From: Hymenobacter terrenus
GTDB lineage: Bacteria; Bacteroidota; Bacteroidia; Cytophagales; Hymenobacteraceae
DNA length: 64,000 nucleotides
Reading direction: 5' to 3'
Assembly: GCF_000972495.1 (NCBI RefSeq)
Contig: NZ_LATM01000006.1
Span: forward strand, 124,001-188,000
The position numbers and the translations under genes were made by a program. Shown in pieces: positions 34,346 through 42,424 of this stretch (within the stretch, counting starts at the first letter, position 1; every line of letters starts with the position of its first letter). The notes beneath the pieces were generated by a model that searched no databases, was not told where the DNA came from, and was given only the letters and a program-made list of their open reading frames with translations.

Positions 34346-35503
34346 TTACTGTGCCGCCACGGCTGCCGTATCCAGCAGCACGGTTTTGGGGTTTATTTTT
34401 TGCTGGTCGTGTAGCTCTGGGGCGCCTTCGTATACCACCCGCTCGCCGGGTTTCAAGCCCTCTTTCACCACGTAGAAATCGCCGAGCCGCGTGTAAGGAT
34501 TAAAGCTGCGGGTGTGCGTCACGCCCGCCTGGTCCACCACGTACACAAAGTTTTTATCCTGAATCTCGAACACCGCTTTTTGTGGTAGCAGCAGGGCCGA
34601 AGGTAACTGGTCGGTCAGGCGCACCTTGCCCGAAGCGCCGTGCTTGAGCAGGCGGTCGGGGTTGGGGAAGCGAGCCCGTAGGGAAATGGAGCCGGTGTTG
34701 GGGTTAAACTCGCTTTCAGCCGTTTCGATGTGGCCTACCAGCGGATATAACTCGCCATTAGCCAGCGTGAGGCGCACTGAATCGGAGTGCCGCTCCGGGT
34801 GCTCGCGCCGGGCCTTGGTGTAGTTCATGTAGCTGCCCTCGGCCACGTCGAAGTAGGCGAACACCGAACTCAAGTCCGAGACGGTGGTGAGCAGCGTGCC
34901 TTCTTCCACCACGCTCCCCACCTTGAGGGGAATGCGGTTAATTACCCCATCAAAAGGGGCGCGCACCAGCGTGTAGCTCAAGCTGAGGCGAGCGGCTGCT
35001 TCGCCGGCGCGGGCATCGGCCACGCGGGCATCGGCCTCCCGAATCTTGCTGGCCATGAGCTTCAGCTCCGATTTGGCGATGACGTTTTTATCGACCAGCA
35101 GACGCACTCGCTCGCTCTCCACGCGCACGGCAGCGGCCTGGGCCTGGGCACTGGCCACAGCAGCCTGGGCCTGGCTCAGCTTGTTGCGGTAGGCGTTGGC
35201 ATTCAGCCGAAACAGCGGTTGGCCTTTCTTCACAGGCTTGCCCTCGTCCACGTAGATGTGTTCGAGGAAGCCTGCCACCTGGGCCCGCACTTCCACGTTG
35301 CGCACGGCCTGCACGTCGGCCACGTAGTCGCGGTGCAAGGACTGGCTGGAGGTTTTCAGCGTGACCACCGGCACTTCGGGTGGGGCTTCGGCGGTATCTT
35401 TTTCGGCCTTAGCCGAACAGCCGCTGATGCCAGCCGCCAGCAAACCGGCCGCGGCGGTCAGCGCAAAAGAGTGAAAGAAGGAGTGGCGCAAAAAGGGGGG
35501 CAT
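34346..35503 (-). CDS. RND efflux periplasmic adaptor (MFP family)
   Basis: The protein has 385 residues. A lipoprotein signal runs to GISGCSAK. The lipoyl/barrel-sandwich domain is seen as DVQAVRNVEVRAQVAGFLEH and APFDGVINRIPLKVGSVV. Between them lie two helices of the coiled-coil hairpin (LSQAQAAVASAQAQAAAVR). The beta-barrel and membrane-proximal domains end KTVLLDTAAVAAQ. It couples the pump to the duct. The ATG at 35503 is preferred over an in-frame TTG six codons upstream. The small membrane protein at 35539-35808 lies 35 bases upstream. Confidence 0.94.
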   Translation of the reverse strand: MPPFLRHSFFHSFALTAAAGLLAAGISGCSAKAEKDTAEAPPEVPVVTLKTSSQSLHRDYVADVQAVRNVEVRAQVAGFLEHIYVDEGKPVKKGQPLFRLNANAYRNKLSQAQAAVASAQAQAAAVRVESERVRLLVDKNVIAKSELKLMASKIREADARVADARAGEAAARLSLSYTLVRAPFDGVINRIPLKVGSVVEEGTLLTTVSDLSSVFAYFDVAEGSYMNYTKARREHPERHSDSVRLTLANGELYPLVGHIETAESEFNPNTGSISLRARFPNPDRLLKHGASGKVRLTDQLPSALLLPQKAVFEIQDKNFVYVVDQAGVTHTRSFNPYTRLGDFYVVKEGLKPGERVVYEGAPELHDQQKINPKTVLLDTAAVAAQ

Positions 35504-35538
35504 GAGGATGAAAATGAGCAAGCAAAAGCCACAGCCCG

Positions 35539-35808
35539 CTAGTGGGCCGTGGCGGTAGTCGTGGGCACAGCAGATGGCGGTTCGGCATGGAGAGCCAGCA
35601 GGCTGTCTTGCTGCTGGTGCAAAGCCTGGCAGCGGGCCAGTAGCCGTTGCGTCAGACGGAGGTCGGCTTCGGCTTCCTGAAGGTCTTCATAGTCGGCGGC
35701 TAGTGCGGGCTGGTTATATAACAGGAAACCATTGATAACCAAGGATAACGCCAGGGCCCCTGCCAAAAGCAGAACCAGGAAATTAAGGGGCCGGTGTTTG
35801 TTAGGCAT
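35539..35808 (-). CDS. Small membrane-anchored coiled-coil protein
   Basis: This 89-residue protein has one N-terminal transmembrane helix (FLVLLLAGALALSLVINGFLL) and a short coiled coil (YEDLQEAEADLRLTQRLLARCQALHQQQ). I do not recognise the family. The ATG at 35808 begins a normal membrane protein; an ATG at 35856 is possible. It is the first gene before the efflux adaptor, 35 bases away, so it may be an accessory of the pump. That is inference from position. Confidence 0.65.
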   Translation of the reverse strand: MPNKHRPLNFLVLLLAGALALSLVINGFLLYNQPALAADYEDLQEAEADLRLTQRLLARCQALHQQQDSLLALHAEPPSAVPTTTATAH

Positions 35809-35918
35809 TGTCGTTTGCGGTAGTGGCAACTGCCCGCAAAGGACCTCCGGCGACATTAAAACGGTATGAGAATCGTATTAGAATACATGAAAACGGCGCT
35901 GAGAAGGTACTGGCCGCT

Positions 35919-36018
35919 GTAGAGACGCGACCCTTCGCGTCTCGGCGCCCGCGCCGCATAGGAGGCGTCATGCAATGGTAATCGTTCAACGCCGAGACGC
36001 GAAGGGTTGCGTCTCTAC
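35919..36018. repeat. Intergenic inverted repeat, GTAGAGACGCG family, copy 1
   Basis: Left arm 35919-35947 (GTAGAGACGCGACCCTTCGC then GTCTCGGCG) and right arm 35990-36018 are near-perfect complements; each arm also folds on itself through GAGACGCG..CGCGTCTC. The right end supplies the TAG stop of the gluconokinase gene. Confidence 0.85.
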
Positions 36019-36530
36019 ACTGTCGGCTTGGTTCCCACCGCCGGGTCTTGCTCCAAAGCCACCACAACCTGGTCCACCAATTCATCCGGCGTATTTTCAA
36101 TGGAAAGCTGCAACGCGTAGGTCGGTTTCTCCAGCGCCGCCAACTGCGAATCGAGCATGTCGGAGTGCATGTAGTGACCTTTGCGGGCGCCCAGGCGTTC
36201 GAGCAACAGCTCCTTGGAGCCGTCGAGGAAAACCCAGTGCAAAGGCCTCTGCGACTGGCTTTGCAGCGTGTCGCGGTACTTTTCTTTCAGCGCCGAGCAG
36301 GCCAGCACGGCCCCGCCGGCTTGCTCCCATTCGCGTAGCTTGGTAGCCAAGGTTGCCAGCCAATCGTGCCGGTCGGCGTCCGTCAGGGGTATGCCGTGGG
36401 CCATTTTGTCAATATTGGCCTTGGAATGAAAGTTGTCGGCATCATAAAAGGGCAGGTTGAGCTTTCTGGCGAGCTTCTCACCAACCGTCGTTTTGCCGCC
36501 GCCCGAAACCCCCATGACAATGAAACCCAT
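36015..36530 (-). CDS. gntK: Gluconokinase
   Basis: The protein has 171 residues. The Walker A motif is GVSGGGKTT at residues 7-15. DADNFHSKANIDKMAHGIPLTDADR near 31-51 and the conserved ACSALKEKYRD near 76 mark gluconate kinases. The reaction is ATP-dependent phosphorylation of D-gluconate to 6-phosphogluconate, feeding the pentose phosphate or Entner-Doudoroff route. No gluconate transporter or dehydrogenase is adjacent. The final residues KPTV are followed by a TAG stop that belongs to an inverted repeat element, suggesting that the repeat landed at the gene end. Confidence 0.93.
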   Translation of the reverse strand: MGFIVMGVSGGGKTTVGEKLARKLNLPFYDADNFHSKANIDKMAHGIPLTDADRHDWLATLATKLREWEQAGGAVLACSALKEKYRDTLQSQSQRPLHWVFLDGSKELLLERLGARKGHYMHSDMLDSQLAALEKPTYALQLSIENTPDELVDQVVVALEQDPAVGTKPTV

Positions 36531-36657
36531 ACCTGCTTGTTTTTTAGAAAATGCTGCCCTGAAGACAATGCTTCGCTAAAAATGTTAACCAGCCGGCACT
36601 GTCAGTGGCTAAGGCTTAACGAAATGTTGAGTTTAACGGTCATGCAAAAGCCCGTGC

Positions 36658-38028
36658 TTATGCAGCTGGCAGCCACACCGTGGCCGTAGTGCCTTGGCCC
36701 ACTGCCGAGGCCAGTTCCAGCCGGCCGCCGTGGCGCTGCACGATGCGCTGGGTGAGCGGCAGCCCCAGCCCGTAACCCGGACGCCCCACTGCGCCCGCCG
36801 CCCGATACAGCGGCTCGTAGATGCGACTCAGCTCCTCGGGGCTGAGGCCGGGGCCGGCATCCAGCACGCGCACGCGCAGGGTGGTGGGGCCTTCGTACCC
36901 TAGCTCCGCTTGCACCGGGCCCGCTGAGTACTTCCCGGCATTATCCAGTAAATTCAGTAGAGAGGTGGTGAGCAGTTCGGCATTGCCAGCCACCATAAAA
37001 ACGTCGGTTTCGGCCTCCTCCGGCAACTCCCCAAACGCGAGGCGGAAGTCCCGGCCCACAAACTTGGCGCGGGCAAAGCTCAGCGCCTGATTCAGGCACT
37101 CATCGAGGCGCACGGGCTCAAACTCCGGTAAGCTGCCATCCACTTTGGCCAACGACAGCAGGCTGCTGGTAAGCGCATTTAGGTGGCGCGAAGCTTCCAG
37201 CGCCTGCGTCATGCTCTGGCGGGCTTCGGCTAGGGAAGTATCGTAGGTTAAGGCCGTTTCCAGGGTGCCGGTGAGGGTGGTCAGCGGCGTGCGCAGCTCG
37301 TGTGAGGCGTGGGCCAGAAAGCTTTTCTGCGCCTCAAAGGCTTGCTCCAGTCCGGTGAGCATGTTGTTGAAAACGTGAGCCAGCTGAGCCAGTTCATCGC
37401 GCCCGTTGCCTTCCGAAAGCCGCCGGCCCAGGTTGGTGGCCGAAATGCGCCCCGCCTGCCGGCTGATGCGCGCCATCGGCTTCAGCGCCGAGCCCGCAAA
37501 ATACCAGCCGGCCAAAATGGTGAGAGCCAGCGCGCCCACATTGCCCACCAGCAGCAATAAACCCAGCTGGTGCAGCCGGACCCAGCCGGACACGTCCTCC
37601 GCCGATACGAAAATATGGTACGGTTCGCCCTCGTGCACGTACACCATGCCCAAGGCCTCACGCCCTCCCGTACCCGTGAAGGTCACGAATCTGCTCGCTT
37701 GCAAAGCAGCCAAGTGCGTCCGGTTGGGTTCCTGGTCAATATCATCGGCACTGCTGAAGCGTAGGGTCCCATCGGGCCCGTAAATGCTGATTTGCTCATC
37801 CGGCAGGGTCAGGAGGTCGCCCCGGCGCAGGCTGCCGAGCTGTCCGGTTTCGAGCTTGCCGGTGCGCACCAGCAGCCGCGAGGCCAGGGCGGCGCTGGTT
37901 TCCAACCGGTGCGAGAAGCGTTGCGCCCGTGTGCTGGCATTGAAATAATAGATAAACGCCGAAAAGCTGACCTGGATAGCCAGCACCAGCAGCGTAAAGC
38001 GGAGCATCAGCTTATTGCGAATCAGCAT
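36658..38028 (-). CDS. Two-component sensor histidine kinase
   Basis: The protein has 456 residues. Membrane helices at about 8-28 and 165-188 bound a periplasmic sensor region. A HAMP linker follows at about 190-240. The phospho-acceptor helix HASHELRTPLTTLTG has its His near residue 243. The ATPase domain shows NLLDNAGKYS, DAGPGLSPEEL and GYGLGLPLTQRIVQRHGG. It belongs to the OmpR-partner class (CusS/PhoR-like). The response regulator is upstream on the same strand, but about 150 bases holding an inverted repeat separate them. The signal is unknown. Confidence 0.93.
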   Translation of the reverse strand: MLIRNKLMLRFTLLVLAIQVSFSAFIYYFNASTRAQRFSHRLETSAALASRLLVRTGKLETGQLGSLRRGDLLTLPDEQISIYGPDGTLRFSSADDIDQEPNRTHLAALQASRFVTFTGTGGREALGMVYVHEGEPYHIFVSAEDVSGWVRLHQLGLLLLVGNVGALALTILAGWYFAGSALKPMARISRQAGRISATNLGRRLSEGNGRDELAQLAHVFNNMLTGLEQAFEAQKSFLAHASHELRTPLTTLTGTLETALTYDTSLAEARQSMTQALEASRHLNALTSSLLSLAKVDGSLPEFEPVRLDECLNQALSFARAKFVGRDFRLAFGELPEEAETDVFMVAGNAELLTTSLLNLLDNAGKYSAGPVQAELGYEGPTTLRVRVLDAGPGLSPEELSRIYEPLYRAAGAVGRPGYGLGLPLTQRIVQRHGGRLELASAVGQGTTATVWLPAA

Positions 38029-38045
38029 ATTGGCGCTTGGTGTTC

Positions 38046-38171
38046 GGTGCTTGGTTAGCCCGTCATGCCGAGCGGAGCGGAGGCATCTCGCGTGCAGCAG
38101 TAATCAATGCCGTTGCAATGAAGCGGTAGAGATGCTTCGACAGGCTCAGCATGACGGGCTAACCAAGCACC
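38046..38171. repeat. Intergenic inverted repeat, GTCATGC family, copy 3
   Basis: Left arm about 38046-38090 (GGTGCTTGGTTAGCCCGTCA at its start) and right arm about 38128-38171 (ending GGGCTAACCAAGCACC) pair over the outer 24 bases perfectly and imperfectly inside. It separates a response regulator gene from its kinase gene. Confidence 0.85.
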
Positions 38172-38176
38172 AAATA

Positions 38177-38854
38177 TTACCCTTCCCGCATCACATACCC
38201 CATGCCCACGACTGTATGAATGAGTTTAGGCGAAAAATCCCGGTCCAGCTTCTTGCGCAAGTAGCTCACGTACACGTCAATCACATTCGTCGTGGTGTCG
38301 AAATCCAGGTCCCAAACCCGCTCGGCAATATCCACGCGGGACACTACCCGGCCTTGGTTGCGCAACAGGTGCTCCAGCAATGAGTATTCGCGGGTGGTTA
38401 GGTCGATGCGCCGGCCGGCGCGGGTCACGGTTTTAGCGTCGAGGTCGAGTACGAGGTCGGCCATGCGCAGCTCCCGGCGCTGGCCGGTGGCAGCGGCGTA
38501 GCGGTGGGTAAGGGCGCGGGTCCGCATCAGCAACTCGCGGAATTCGAAGGGTTTTACCAGGTAATCGTCGGCTCCGGCGGCGAAGCCAGCCTCTTTGTCG
38601 TCGAGGCTATCGAGGGCGGTGAGCAATAAGATGGGCACGAGCCGGCTATTGGTCCGAATGCGTTGGCACAGTTCCACGCCGTTGATGTAAGGCAGGTTGA
38701 TGTCCAGAATAACGAGGTCGTGGGGTTGTTGCTCGTAGAGCGACCAGCCCGTGCGGCCGTCGTAGGCCACGGTCACGTCGTAGCCTTCGTGCTCAAATCC
38801 TTTTTTTATGAATGAGGCGAGCGGCGGCTCATCTTCGACCAGTAGAATTTTCAT
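38177..38854 (-). CDS. OmpR/PhoB-family response regulator
   Basis: The protein has 225 residues. The receiver domain has acidic residues in LLVEDEPPL, the phospho-acceptor Asp in LVILDINLPYINGVEL near residue 50, Thr/Ser in LLTALDS and Lys in YLVKPFEFRELL near 101. The winged-helix DNA-binding domain runs from about 130 and ends FSPKLIHTVVGMGYVMREG. The ATG at 38854 begins the canonical MKILLVEDE. It resembles CusR/RprY regulators. Its kinase follows downstream after an inverted repeat. It lies near an RND efflux operon, but no link is visible. Confidence 0.94.
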   Translation of the reverse strand: MKILLVEDEPPLASFIKKGFEHEGYDVTVAYDGRTGWSLYEQQPHDLVILDINLPYINGVELCQRIRTNSRLVPILLLTALDSLDDKEAGFAAGADDYLVKPFEFRELLMRTRALTHRYAAATGQRRELRMADLVLDLDAKTVTRAGRRIDLTTREYSLLEHLLRNQGRVVSRVDIAERVWDLDFDTTTNVIDVYVSYLRKKLDRDFSPKLIHTVVGMGYVMREG

Positions 38855-38940
38855 AAGCGTACTACATTTCTCCTGGCTATACGGCAATGCCTAAAACCAG
38901 AACAGGCAGCCCAAAGCTACTCGCCGGGCTGCCTGCAGGT

Positions 38941-39025
38941 GTAGAGACGCGCCCCCCCGCGTCTCGGCATTGAACGATAAGCGTTGAATGCGCCGAACAA
39001 GAGACGCGAGGAGGCGCGTCTCTAC
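38941..39025. repeat. Intergenic inverted repeat, GTAGAGACGCG family, copy 2
   Basis: The left arm begins GTAGAGACGCGCC at 38941. The right arm, about 38998-39025, ends GGCGCGTCTCTAC. The middle contains CATTGAACG and GTTGAATG words also found in copy 1 in altered form. It lies between the response regulator start and the DinB stop. Confidence 0.8.
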
Positions 39026-39041
39026 GGTGTGCTGGCCAACC

Positions 39042-39539
39042 TTACAGCTGTGGCTGCACCTGCCCGCTTTGCTCGCGGCAGTAGGTGATGAAGTCGGAGT
39101 TGACGGGCTCCAGGCCGCCTTCGCGCATTTTGATAGCTACTTGGCCACGGTGGTAGCTGGCGTGCATCACGGCGTGGGTCAGGATGTCGCTCACCTGCGA
39201 GTCGAAGGCGTCGCCCTGCGAGTTGGTGTACTGGATGCGGCGGGTTAGCTCCGCCTCGTCGTGCTGCGCCCGGGCGCAGAGGTCGGCCAGGCGCTGGGAG
39301 GTTTGCTCGTGCCAGTGGTGCAGGCCGGCCAGGTCATGCTCCTGCCACACCTTCAGGGGGCTTTGGGTGCCGCTGAGGCGGGCAATCCAGATGGCCTGGG
39401 CGTTGATAACGTGGCTGAAAATGCGCAGGGCTGGTTGAGGAGCTTCTTTGCCGGCCGCCACCGACGAATCGAGACGGCGCAGCAGGGTTTCATTGGCCCA
39501 GACGTTGAAAGCGCCGAGCTTGGCAATGGTGTCAATCAT
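39042..39539 (-). CDS. DinB family protein
   Basis: This 165-residue cytoplasmic four-helix protein has the metal-binding histidines spread as in DinB/YfiT: one in the first helix pair (RIFSHVINAQAIWIARLSG), and the C-terminal LTHAVMHASYHRGQVAI with two or three. The family includes thiol-dependent metal enzymes such as bacillithiol transferases; the substrate is unknown. The ATG at 39539 (MIDTIAKLGAFNVWAN) is normal, with no evidence for the longer start at 39602. It stands alone with no clear operon. Confidence 0.88.
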   Translation of the reverse strand: MIDTIAKLGAFNVWANETLLRRLDSSVAAGKEAPQPALRIFSHVINAQAIWIARLSGTQSPLKVWQEHDLAGLHHWHEQTSQRLADLCARAQHDEAELTRRIQYTNSQGDAFDSQVSDILTHAVMHASYHRGQVAIKMREGGLEPVNSDFITYCREQSGQVQPQL

Positions 39540-39634
39540 CTTGTTAATTATCAGTGGTGTATTGTGAGGTATGAGTAACGAGTTCCGACCACGACTTGCC
39601 AACGGGGCACTTCATCATTCATAACTTATAAGTC

Positions 39635-40093
39635 TTATCTTGGGTCTTGCCAGACCAGTTTCTCATTGGTTTTGTTTTTGTCGAAGTCCGGGCAGCGGCC
39701 GTCGCCCTTGCCGGTAAGGCCGCCATCGGGATGGCAAAGCAGCCGCCCTTTGGTATCGAACAGATTGGAAAATTGGTCACAGCACGGCAACGTTTCAAAA
39801 TAAACCGTCTGCCCACCGTAGTCATAGCGGTAGATACGGGCAATGGGGTTGCCCTTGCGCTCGGCCAGGATGGCCGCAATGCGGGCTTTCAGCCACGGCG
39901 GGCGGGCCGTGGTGTCAGAGTCGGCTACGCGGGCGGGCACGGGGTCCACGGTGTTGGCGCTGGTGGGGGCCGGCGTGGCGGCCCCGCTCACCTGTCCGTT
40001 TTCGGGCGGCGTGGTGGGAGTGGTCACGCTGACCTGCTGGTGGGCGCAGGCCGTGCTGAGCAATACAAAAGCGGCGAGAATCAGCTTGGTCAT
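39635..40093 (-). CDS. Lipoprotein with DUF6970-like domain
   Basis: The protein has 152 residues. MTKLILAAFVLLSTACAH is a lipoprotein signal. A Pro/Thr-rich linker runs to residue 65. The conserved C-terminal part is ARIYRYDYGGQTVYFETLPCCDQFSNLF, then GRLLCHPDGGLTGKGDGRCPDF, with four conserved cysteines that may form disulphides. The family is common in Bacteroidota and of unknown function. Confidence 0.82.
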   Translation of the reverse strand: MTKLILAAFVLLSTACAHQQVSVTTPTTPPENGQVSGAATPAPTSANTVDPVPARVADSDTTARPPWLKARIAAILAERKGNPIARIYRYDYGGQTVYFETLPCCDQFSNLFDTKGRLLCHPDGGLTGKGDGRCPDFDKNKTNEKLVWQDPR

Positions 40094-40294
40094 TTAACAA
40101 TTAATAGTTAGCAGTTAACAAGCAGGCGGCGCCATGCTTCGGCTTTGCTTACGCCGGGCTTAGTCGCTGAGTTGGTTTTCGCCTCTCTTTCATTGATTTC
40201 CTTGGTAGCCGAGTTTCTTGTAGCCGTTCTGTTCAGTGGCTAGTTGCTCTGTGATTAGCAGTCTGGTTATCAGTTTCCTATTGAATGATAGATG

Positions 40295-40708
40295 TCAATT
40301 GGTAGATGAAATGAAGTGCGGCCCAAAAACCAGCGCGCCCACTACCAGCGCGCCCAGGGCCGCCAGCAGCACGGCGCCAGCAGCCACATCCTTGGCCTTG
40401 CCCGCCAGCGGATGATAGGTCGGTGAGGCCAGGTCCGTGAGCGCCTCAATGGCGGTGTTCACCAGCTCGGCCGTCCATACTCCTGCCACGGCCAGGGCCA
40501 CCAGCGCCCATTCCAGGCGGGTGATGCGGTAGTAAAACCCCAGCCCGATAACCACAACCGTGGCCGCCGCGTGGAAGCGCAGATGCACTTCCGAGCGCAA
40601 TGCTGCCCAGACCCCGCGCACGGCGTGGCCGAAGCTGGCCACGCGCCGCTGCCACAGCCCGCTGGCCGGCTGCAGCTCTTCGGGAGCTGGTGGCACGGGC
40701 TCAGCCAC
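40295..40708 (-). CDS. dgkA: Diacylglycerol/undecaprenol kinase family protein
   Basis: The protein has 137 residues. Three membrane helices follow an amphipathic start: FHAAATVVVIGLGFYYR, EWALVALAVAGVWTAELVNTAIE and AAGAVLLAALGALVVGALVFG. The catalytic pattern ELVNTAIEALTDL is clear, with Glu and Asn as in DgkA. It phosphorylates diacylglycerol or undecaprenol for lipid recycling; in Gram-positive relatives of this form the substrate is undecaprenol. The start overlaps the GNAT gene stop by eight bases, so the two are coupled. Confidence 0.9.
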   Translation of the reverse strand: MAEPVPPAPEELQPASGLWQRRVASFGHAVRGVWAALRSEVHLRFHAAATVVVIGLGFYYRITRLEWALVALAVAGVWTAELVNTAIEALTDLASPTYHPLAGKAKDVAAGAVLLAALGALVVGALVFGPHFISSTN

Positions 40709-41294
40709 GGACTTCGTAATCCTGAAAAACCGACTGGCGCAGCTCCGACCATTCGGGCTTGATAATGCTGAAAATGACCGTGTCGCGGCGGATGCCGCCC
40801 TGGGTGAGGCGGTGGCTGCGCAAGGTGCCTTCCTCGGTGGCTCCCATGCGAGCCATGGCCGTGCGCGACTTGTGGTTGCGTGCGTCCGTCTCCAGTTCTA
40901 CCCGCTCGCAGCCCAGCTGACCGAATGCGTGGCTGAGCAGCAAGTGCTTAGCTGCCCGGTTGAGGCCGGTGCGCTGAAACGCACTCCCCACCCAGGTATA
41001 ACCGATGCTGAGGCGCTGCTCGGCCTCGTTCACTTGGTAGTAGCTGGTGCTGCCGGCCACCTGGCCGGTTGGCCGGTCGATGATGGCAAACGGGTAGCGC
41101 AGGCCTTGCCCGCGGGCTTCGAGAGCCTGGCGGAGGTAGGCGGCAAGGCTCACCGCATCGTCGGCGCGGGTGAGGGTGAATTGCCACAGCGCGGGCTCGA
41201 AGGCGACGGCCTTGAGGGCTTCAAAGTCAGTGACATCCAGCGGGCGCAGGCGGACGCGGCTGTTTTCGAGAACGACGGGCGTGGAGAAATCCAT
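40701..41294 (-). CDS. GNAT family N-acetyltransferase
   Basis: The protein has 197 residues. It resembles the RimJ/RimL-type group: LRPLDVTDFEALKAV near the start, then IGYTWVGSAFQRTGLNR near 105, AFGQLGCERVELETDARNHKSRTAMARMGATEEGTLR and a C-terminal Tyr/Phe-rich strand. It transfers an acetyl group from acetyl-CoA to an unknown amine. The ATG at 41294 is preferred over 41369, since the longer start translates the terminator at 41340-41374. It is followed by the lipid kinase gene. Confidence 0.9.
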   Translation of the reverse strand: MDFSTPVVLENSRVRLRPLDVTDFEALKAVAFEPALWQFTLTRADDAVSLAAYLRQALEARGQGLRYPFAIIDRPTGQVAGSTSYYQVNEAEQRLSIGYTWVGSAFQRTGLNRAAKHLLLSHAFGQLGCERVELETDARNHKSRTAMARMGATEEGTLRSHRLTQGGIRRDTVIFSIIKPEWSELRQSVFQDYEVRG

Positions 41295-41339
41295 GCGGAA
41301 CAAATCAGTAGTTAGCCCGCAAAGATGCTGGTAAAAAAG

Positions 41340-41374
41340 AAAAGGTGCCCACCGGTTTTCGGTGGGCACCTTTT
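41340..41374 (-). terminator. Strong intrinsic terminator
   Basis: Perfect 15-base arms (41340-41354 and 41360-41374) with a five-base loop end in A/T runs on both strands. It overlaps the last two bases of the stop codon of the DUF1569 gene upstream. Confidence 0.92.
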
Positions 41375-41846
41375 ACGCTCCAAATTGCCGCAAGTGGTGG
41401 TCGAGGTGCAGGTAGATGAAGCGGCCGTACTGGGTGCGGTTCAGGGGGCCGTAACCGGGGTGCGGGCTCAGGGGCTGGTCGGCGGGGTGCTGCCGGAAGT
41501 CGGCCAGCGCGGCCAGCAGCAGGCGTTTATCGTGCGCCAGGTTCACGGGCTTCGTGCCCAGGCCCCGATTGCCCTGGCGCATGTCGGTAGGGGTGGCCAG
41601 GTTGCGCAGGGGAATGCGCGGCAGGGCCAGCGCAATATGAATGGCAATGTTCCGGTTGAACCAGGAAGCGGTTTCCGTAGCTGGCTTTTGCGCCAGCGCC
41701 AGGCGAATCTGGTCGGTGCAGTGGCAGAGCATCTGGTCAGCGCTCATGCGGCCCCATACGCGCTGGCTGCGCTCGTCGATGCGCCCGATTCGGTCAACGA
41801 CGGTCCGGTATATCCCGTCGGCCAGGATGGTTGCTGTAGTAGACAT
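41373..41846 (-). CDS. DUF1569 / DinB-like protein
   Basis: This 157-residue protein is helical, with the conserved MSADQMLCHCTDQIRLAL near residue 35 and a C-terminal YGRFIYLHLDHHLRQFG with a His pair, as in the DUF1569 branch of the DinB superfamily. It may bind a metal through these histidines. Function is unknown. The ATG at 41846 (MSTTATILADGIY) is the natural start; the longer frame begins with basic, unstructured residues. It ends in a terminator and precedes the GNAT/lipid kinase pair. Confidence 0.82.
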   Translation of the reverse strand: MSTTATILADGIYRTVVDRIGRIDERSQRVWGRMSADQMLCHCTDQIRLALAQKPATETASWFNRNIAIHIALALPRIPLRNLATPTDMRQGNRGLGTKPVNLAHDKRLLLAALADFRQHPADQPLSPHPGYGPLNRTQYGRFIYLHLDHHLRQFGA

Positions 41847-41915
41847 GCGTAATGCTGTTCTTTTTCGACGTTGCTGGCGCCGGCCGCCCAAGCCGGCGCT
41901 GGGGCAAGCACACCG

Positions 41916-42341
41916 TTAAATCTTTTGCCAAACGGTTTCCCGGCCAAACAGCGACACGCCCACGTAGCCCCGAATGTTGAGGCGATTCCCGTCTAGCTTC
42001 ATGCGGCACGAATAGGTTTTGCCTTCCTCCGGGTCATAAATGGTACCATCTTCCCACACGCCATCTGCAAAGGTAAAGTCCTTAAGAATGACCATGTCTT
42101 TGAACGGCTTGCCATTTTTAGCCAGCCGGCTGGTTTGTCCGTTGGCCTCGTACATGCGGGCGCCCCAAAAAAGCTTGCCGTAATACTTACCGTTGTCGGC
42201 TTTGTAAATGTCAATTTTCGCGTCCTTCTTTTCTGAAAGCCATTTGCCAACAATAGCATCAGCCGACTGCGCGAAAGCTTGCGCCGAAGCAAAAAGAAGG
42301 ATTGCCAGCAATAAAAGGGGTTTGGTTACTTGCGTTTTCAC
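41916..42341 (-). CDS. DUF2147 secreted protein
   Basis: The protein has 141 residues. A signal peptide ends AQAFAQ. The DUF2147 pattern is plain: IVGKWLSEKKDAKIDIYK, YYGKLFWGAR, LKDFTFADGVWEDGTIYDPEEGKTY and KLDGNRLNIRGYVG.SLFGRE. The family has a small beta barrel like calycins and is periplasmic or secreted; its role is unknown. It lies alone between the DUF1569 and SDR genes. Confidence 0.92.
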   Translation of the reverse strand: MKTQVTKPLLLLAILLFASAQAFAQSADAIVGKWLSEKKDAKIDIYKADNGKYYGKLFWGARMYEANGQTSRLAKNGKPFKDMVILKDFTFADGVWEDGTIYDPEEGKTYSCRMKLDGNRLNIRGYVGVSLFGRETVWQKI

Positions 42342-42424
42342 TTTTAAAAGGAGGTGTGGAGTTAGAGTGTATGTGAAAAAAGGGGCTTGGAAAGCGCTGT
42401 GAGTGATTGGTTTAATGCATTGAT

